Assembly (NCBI GenBank): GCA_029571425.1
Contig: JAKPSR010000092.1
Span: 1-10,342 of the forward strand
DNA length: 10,342 nucleotides
Origin: Spirochaetota bacterium
GTDB taxonomy: Bacteria > Spirochaetota > Spirochaetia > Treponematales > Treponemataceae
Direction of reading: 5' to 3'
In this document: in pieces, positions 6,960 through 10,342 of the stretch
Numbering within the stretch: the stretch's first letter is position 1
Layout of the letters: every line of letters begins with the position of its first letter
Notes under the pieces: model-generated
Databases searched by the model: none
Seen by the model: only the letters and a program-made list of their open reading frames with translations
What the model was told of the DNA's origin: nothing
Program-made: the position numbers and the translations under genes

Positions 6960-7315
6960 AGGAGGATGATAAGCAGGGCCACCAGGAAGCCCCAAAGGCA
7001 GATACCCTCGGCGAGGCCGACGAACGGAAGGGCCTTGCCCGAGAGCTCGGCGTTCTCGCTCATCGCGCCCATGGCGGCCGCGCCAATGCGGCCGACGGCC
7101 ATGCCGCCCGCGATGCACGCGAAACCGACGGCGAGGGCCGCGGCCACGTATTTAATGGCGGCGGGAGAGGCCGCCGAGGCGGCGACTTCTCCGGCCGCGG
7201 CGACGGCCGCGGATCCTTGCTCGGCGTTCGCCGGCGCGGCGGCTTCCTCGGCGACGGCGAAGGCGAGCGCGAGGGCGAGCATCGCGGCGACGGATACTAA
7301 AAGCTTGCGGTTCAT
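6956..7315 (-). CDS. atpK: V/A-type ATPase proteolipid subunit K (c-ring), with signal-peptide-like N-terminus
   Basis: Rotor-ring proteolipid, 119 residues as encoded. Residues 1-22 look like a signal peptide: MNRKLL, a hydrophobic alanine/leucine core, and an AVA cleavage-type site before EE. Residues 23-54 are a low-complexity alanine-rich linker. Residues 55-119 are one helical hairpin: helix 1 (about 55-84) carries a glycine-rich packing face and the segment VGRIGAAAMGAM, and helix 2 (about 95-119) reads LPFVGLAEGICLWGFLVALL. Glu103 in GLAEG is the likely ion-carrying carboxylate. This is therefore a single-hairpin proteolipid, unlike the double-hairpin K of E. hirae. By my rough alignment to sodium-binding F-type c subunits, the helix 1 glutamine and the serine after the carboxylate are absent (valine 74 and glycine 104), so proton coupling is the likelier inference. 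The stop codon overlaps the GTG start of F by 4 bases. Confidence 0.93.
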   Translation of the reverse strand: MNRKLLVSVAAMLALALAFAVAEEAAAPANAEQGSAAVAAAGEVAASAASPAAIKYVAAALAVGFACIAGGMAVGRIGAAAMGAMSENAELSGKALPFVGLAEGICLWGFLVALLIILL

Positions 7316-7316
7316 G

Positions 7317-9299
7317 TTAACTCTCCTTGTATTTGAAGCGGAAGGGCTTAAACTCCTTCCCCGTCTCGGTAAAGAACTTCGAGAAAAACTCGTAGTACTG
7401 AAGGCGCACGACCTGGATCGTGACGATCAAGCCCTCCAGCACGATGATGATCGCGTTTCCGAACACGCCGATGACGAGGCCGCCAGCGGAGAGCGACCCG
7501 CCGACGAGGTCCGACATCGTGAAGATGATAAAGCTCAGCACCGCGTGCGAGAGGGCGAAAGCCCCGACGCGGAGGAAGCTCACCGAGTTCGAGATATAGG
7601 TCGACACGACCTCAAGAAGCTCGACGATACCCTCGATGAACGCGGAGAAAAGCCCGTTCTCGAGGACGGGGCGATGCCCCTCGATGAGGCGGGTCAGGGG
7701 CTCGGCGAAGAAAAGCCCAAGCAGGGGAACGCCGACGGCGACTGCGTCGTACCATCGTAACCCGCCGCCCGCGACCGCGACGCGCGCGACGGCGCCGACG
7801 ACGTACCAGAAGAAGATCGCCCCGCATAGCCCCGTCTTGCTGAAGATCGCCTTCGCCGGGCGGCCGAGGGCGAACTGGTTGACGATGTTGATGACGAGCC
7901 CGATCGAGTTGACCACGAAGCCGATCGCGAGGGTAAAGCCGAAGAAGATCATCAGCTTACCCATCGCCTCGCGGGAGGGCATCAGCTCGAGTATCCTTTC
8001 CCTCGGCTCGCCGAAGAGCCCGGTTACCCACTCGCTGAACGGAACGAGGAGCTCGCCGTTCGCGAAGAACTCGCCGGTCAGGAGGCCCATCACCGAGCTC
8101 GAGCACCCGATCGCGATGAAGATCGGGCCGAAGTGCCGCCACCTCGCGAGCGGACGGGCGAAGCCGGTAACGAGGGAGACGCCGAGAAGCAGGAATACGA
8201 GGCCCTGCCCGACGTCGCCGAACATGATCCCGAAAAGGAGGGTGAAGAAGAAGGCGACTATCGGCGTTGGGTCGATCGTGCCGTAAAGCGGCGCGCCGTA
8301 GCTGAATATCATCCGCTCGAAGCTCTTCACGAACGCGCCGTGCCGGTAGCTGACCGGGACCTTTTCCTTCCCGCTCTTCACCGACGGAACCTCGCCCGGG
8401 TCGTAGACCCTGATCGCGACGCGGCCCTCGGTCATCTCGTCGAGGTCCTTCATCAGCGCCACCGCGTCGTCCGCCGCGATCCAGCCCCGGACCCGGTAGA
8501 CGAGCTGGGTCGACTCGAGGGACTCGCGGACCTCGCCGACCTGGGAACCGAGGGCGAAGGTCTCGACGAGGCGAAGGAGCTCAGCGCCGCGGGCGTGGGC
8601 GAAGCGCTTGCGCTCGGCGGCGATCTCGTCAAACCCGCGCGCGGCCTCGTCGACCTGCGCCTTGAGGCCGGCGAGCACGTCGTCGGGAACGCCCTTAAAG
8701 TCCTTCGGCACCTCGATCGGCACGAAGCCGAATCGTTTAAGCTCGGTGTCGAGGGCGAAGCGGCCCTTCTTGGAGGCGGCGGCGAGCACCCTCGTCCGGT
8801 CATCGCCCAGGGCGACGACGACCGCGCGGTCCCCGAGCGCGAAACGAAGCTCGTCGAAGACGGAGGGGTCGATCTTCCCGATTCTAAGCGAGAGGAAGGT
8901 GAGATGCTCGAGCTCGCTGTAGGCGACCTTGAGGTTGGTGAAAGCGCGGGCCTCGTCGTAGGCGCCGGATACGCGCTTTTGCCGCTCGGCCGCCTCGACC
9001 TCGCGCTTCTTGATTTCCTCGCACGCGTCGGCGAGGCGGGCGGCGGCTTCCGCGTCCCGCTCGGTGGGGATGGACACGGCCTTCGAGAACTCGAGCGGCT
9101 CCGGCAGTCCGAGGTAGACGCGGCACGCCTTGAGACGCTCAAGGGCGGCGTCGCGCGACGCGTCGCGCGGGAGGCCCGAATAGTCGACCTCTCCCTGGAT
9201 CTCGAAGTTCGCGCGCTTCCCGAGGTACTCGAGGACGCGGTCCACGTCCTGGCGCAGGATCATCAGCTCGACGAGCTTCATCGCGGTCGTTTTAAGCAT
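7317..9299 (-). CDS. atpI: V/A-type ATPase membrane subunit I (a-subunit)
   Basis: Stator membrane subunit I (V_ATPase_I family, counterpart of eukaryotic subunit a), 660 residues, the usual length. It anchors the peripheral stalk and provides the ion half-channels beside the K ring. Residues 1-330 form the soluble arm with charged helical stretches at about 80-120 and 205-245. From about 340 there are seven to eight hydrophobic segments. Signatures include TPIVAFFFTLLFGIMFGDVG (345-364), SNSVSFLRVGAFALSHAVL (570-588), and LEGLIVTIQVVRLQYYEFFS (621-640) followed by KFF. Arg577 occupies the position of the essential channel arginine (yeast Vph1 R735). Arg632 in the last helix resembles the second conserved arginine, and Glu622 and His585 are also family-conserved positions. 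The ATG at 9299 lies inside the end of subunit C (8-base overlap) and has a GGGGGAG site 7 bases upstream. Proteolipid K follows after one base. Identity is essentially certain; whether the ion is H+ or Na+ is not shown by this subunit. Confidence 0.97.
   Translation of the reverse strand: MLKTTAMKLVELMILRQDVDRVLEYLGKRANFEIQGEVDYSGLPRDASRDAALERLKACRVYLGLPEPLEFSKAVSIPTERDAEAAARLADACEEIKKREVEAAERQKRVSGAYDEARAFTNLKVAYSELEHLTFLSLRIGKIDPSVFDELRFALGDRAVVVALGDDRTRVLAAASKKGRFALDTELKRFGFVPIEVPKDFKGVPDDVLAGLKAQVDEAARGFDEIAAERKRFAHARGAELLRLVETFALGSQVGEVRESLESTQLVYRVRGWIAADDAVALMKDLDEMTEGRVAIRVYDPGEVPSVKSGKEKVPVSYRHGAFVKSFERMIFSYGAPLYGTIDPTPIVAFFFTLLFGIMFGDVGQGLVFLLLGVSLVTGFARPLARWRHFGPIFIAIGCSSSVMGLLTGEFFANGELLVPFSEWVTGLFGEPRERILELMPSREAMGKLMIFFGFTLAIGFVVNSIGLVINIVNQFALGRPAKAIFSKTGLCGAIFFWYVVGAVARVAVAGGGLRWYDAVAVGVPLLGLFFAEPLTRLIEGHRPVLENGLFSAFIEGIVELLEVVSTYISNSVSFLRVGAFALSHAVLSFIIFTMSDLVGGSLSAGGLVIGVFGNAIIIVLEGLIVTIQVVRLQYYEFFSKFFTETGKEFKPFRFKYKES
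7323..7328 (-). promoter_or_regulatory. Strong ribosome binding site of proteolipid K
   Basis: AAGGAG sits 7 bases before the ATG of K, inside the last codons of subunit I. It is the closest to the consensus Shine-Dalgarno sequence in the cluster, which fits the need for many copies of K per complex. Confidence 0.75.
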
Positions 9300-10311
9300 T
9301 CTGACTCTCCCCCATGAAATCCTGTATCTGCGAGTCCGTAAGCCCAAGCCTGATGCCCTCCGCGGCGACGCGGATCATCTGGGTCTCGAGCTGCTTGATC
9401 CTGAAGAAGGCCACCAGCGTGCCGACGGAAAAAGGATTCTGGTGGAACGAGCGCATCGCGAGGCGCGAGAGGCGCCGGTCGCCGGCGAGCTGGGCCCAGC
9501 GGGGGTCGACGGTCCAGGGAACGCCCTCCTCGTGCGGGTTGAGGAGCCAGGCGTAGCGCCACGCGGACCATTCCGGCCACGAGTCGAGCGGCGTCTCGAG
9601 CGCGTCCATCGCCGCCCGGCACAGCGGGTCCTGCGCCTTCGGGACGTTTCCCGATCCCGCGAGCAGCGGCACGATCTCGTCGGCGGAAAGCCCATAATAC
9701 GCGCGAAGGCGGAGCGTCCATACCGCGTTCTGCAGGGATATCTCCTCTCCGACGAAGGGCTCGGCGGTTTGCCTCTCGGAGCGGGGAAGCGACTCGAGGG
9801 CGCCCCAGAGGGAGCGGTAGTACTCGTGGTCGAGACGGGTTTCCCAGACGACGGCCTCGTCGCGCTCCGGGACGCGGTCGTACCAGGCGACGGGGGAACC
9901 GCGGGTGACCGCCGCGAGGTCCGGCCACCGCGACGCGTCGATGACGGAGAAAGACCCGACGTCGACGAGGCGGGGACGCTCGGTCGCCCCAAGCGCGAGC
10001 GCGGAGGACATCGCCTTCAAGTTCGCGAAATCATAAAACGAGAGAAGGGCGCGGGACACGGGGTCGGGGGTATCGTACATCGCGAGGAGGCCGACGAAAT
10101 CGGCGATCGCCTTATCCTCGCTCTTTCGTTCGATTAGTTGGGCGAGCATGCCTTCGGGGACGAGGGGAACCTCGCCGCCAAAAAGGAGTGACCAAAGATC
10201 GGGAAGGCGCCTCGCCTCGAAGAGCCGGCGCGCGCGCGTTCCGACGAAGGAGCGGGCGTACATCCCGCAAGCCTTGGCGTAGACGTAGCAAGAGGCCCCG
10301 GCGCGTTCCAT
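9292..10311 (-). CDS. atpC: V/A-type ATPase subunit C (AC39/d-like)
   Basis: Predicted subunit C of the V/A-type ATPase (vATP-synt_AC39 family), 339 residues. It is the funnel-shaped protein seated on the K ring that couples the ring to the D/F shaft on the cytoplasmic side. The N-terminus (YVYAKACGMYARSF, residues 9-22) resembles the family's opening helix. Residues 89-99 (LLSFYDFANLK) match the conserved segment after the first repeat. The C-terminal helix (LVAFFRIKQLETQMIRVAAE, 299-318) corresponds to the family's closing helix, which normally reads like A-E-(I/V)-x-N-(I/L)-R. Length is near the usual 330-350. The ATG at 10311 is chosen because the family signature starts only a few residues later, though its ribosome binding site is weak. 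Similarity is diffuse, so this is the least certain ATPase subunit; position beside I and the missing C elsewhere support the call. The stop overlaps the start of subunit I by 8 bases. No membrane segments are visible. Confidence 0.8.
   Translation of the reverse strand: MERAGASCYVYAKACGMYARSFVGTRARRLFEARRLPDLWSLLFGGEVPLVPEGMLAQLIERKSEDKAIADFVGLLAMYDTPDPVSRALLSFYDFANLKAMSSALALGATERPRLVDVGSFSVIDASRWPDLAAVTRGSPVAWYDRVPERDEAVVWETRLDHEYYRSLWGALESLPRSERQTAEPFVGEEISLQNAVWTLRLRAYYGLSADEIVPLLAGSGNVPKAQDPLCRAAMDALETPLDSWPEWSAWRYAWLLNPHEEGVPWTVDPRWAQLAGDRRLSRLAMRSFHQNPFSVGTLVAFFRIKQLETQMIRVAAEGIRLGLTDSQIQDFMGESQNA
9307..9313 (-). promoter_or_regulatory. Ribosome binding site of subunit I
   Basis: GGGGGAG on the minus strand lies 7 bases before the ATG at 9299. 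It decides between that start and a longer in-frame reading from an ATG at 9347, whose extra 16 arginine-rich residues overlap the end of subunit C and are not typical of the family. Confidence 0.75.
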
Positions 10312-10316
10312 GCCGC

Positions 10317-10342
10317 TTACCCGAAGAGGACGCCGTCCAGGT
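10317..10342 (-). CDS. Possible 3' end of an upstream gene (partial)
   Basis: Read on the minus strand, the window opens with codons that would encode LDGVLFG followed by a TAA stop at 10319-10317, five bases before the ATG of subunit C. The close spacing matches the other junctions of this cluster, so the operon probably begins outside the window. Seven codons are too few to identify a product. The missing stalk subunit G/H could be encoded upstream, but nothing here shows it. The reading frame is inferred only from the stop codon and spacing. Confidence 0.3.

Noticed and set aside
6408..7760. 450-codon open frame on the plus strand
   Set aside because: It lies antisense across E, F, K and part of I, all of which carry clear family motifs. 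Its translation is charged and low-complexity with no recognisable domain. Long antisense frames are expected in high-GC genes with strong third-position bias.
8133..9317. 394-codon open frame on the plus strand
   Set aside because: Antisense shadow of subunit I; composition is Leu/Glu/Arg-rich as expected from reverse-reading biased codons, with no motif.
1..10342. Archaeal origin of the window because of the A/V-type ATPase
   Set aside because: The type I bacterial methionine aminopeptidase, J-domain protein, strong Shine-Dalgarno sites and signal-peptide-like proteolipid fit a bacterium with a V-type ATPase better. Not tested by a search.

Overview
The whole 10.3 kb window is one tightly packed, unidirectional gene cluster read on the minus strand. 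It holds eight V-type (A/V-type) ATPase subunit genes followed by four accessory genes. Base composition is high in G+C (roughly two thirds by eye). The combination of a prokaryotic V/A-type ATPase, a bacterial type I methionine aminopeptidase, a J-domain protein and strong GGAG-type ribosome binding sites points to a bacterium rather than an archaeon. A high-GC member of the Spirochaetota is my best guess, because Treponema-type spirochaetes are known to carry V-ATPase loci. That assignment is inference and was not tested by any search.

Layout in the direction of transcription, from high to low coordinates: the last few codons of a possible upstream gene (10342-10317); subunit C (10311-9292); membrane subunit I (9299-7317); proteolipid K (7315-6956); subunit F (6959-6621, GTG start); peripheral stalk E (6593-5925); catalytic A (5928-4141); regulatory B (4144-2726); central stalk D (2724-2101); a UspA-family universal stress protein (2099-1611); a small flavodoxin-like protein of unknown function (1600-1199); a J-domain/TPR-like protein (1187-366); and the N-terminal 123 codons of methionine aminopeptidase (369-1, running off the window). 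Neighbouring genes overlap by 4 or 8 bases or are 1 to 27 bases apart, so I see no room for an internal promoter or terminator. No stretch over 300 bases lacks a gene.

A and B form the ATP-hydrolysing or ATP-synthesising head, D and F the central shaft, C the funnel joining the shaft to the rotor ring, K the ring, I the ion-path and stator membrane subunit, and E one half of the peripheral stalk. The usual second stalk subunit (G/H) is not in the window. Relative to the I-K-E-C-F-A-B-D order I recall from Enterococcus hirae and Methanosarcina, C has moved ahead of I, and F comes before E. The downstream genes (stress protein, flavodoxin-like, J-domain, MetAP) look cotranscribed with the pump. 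The link may be a real functional association or merely operon packing.

No mobile elements, CRISPR arrays, RNA genes or clear terminators were seen. The window is mostly a recognisable housekeeping operon. The parts most worth a second look are the signal-peptide-bearing proteolipid K, the F start that lacks a ribosome binding site, the missing G/H subunit, and the unexplained accessory genes downstream of D.
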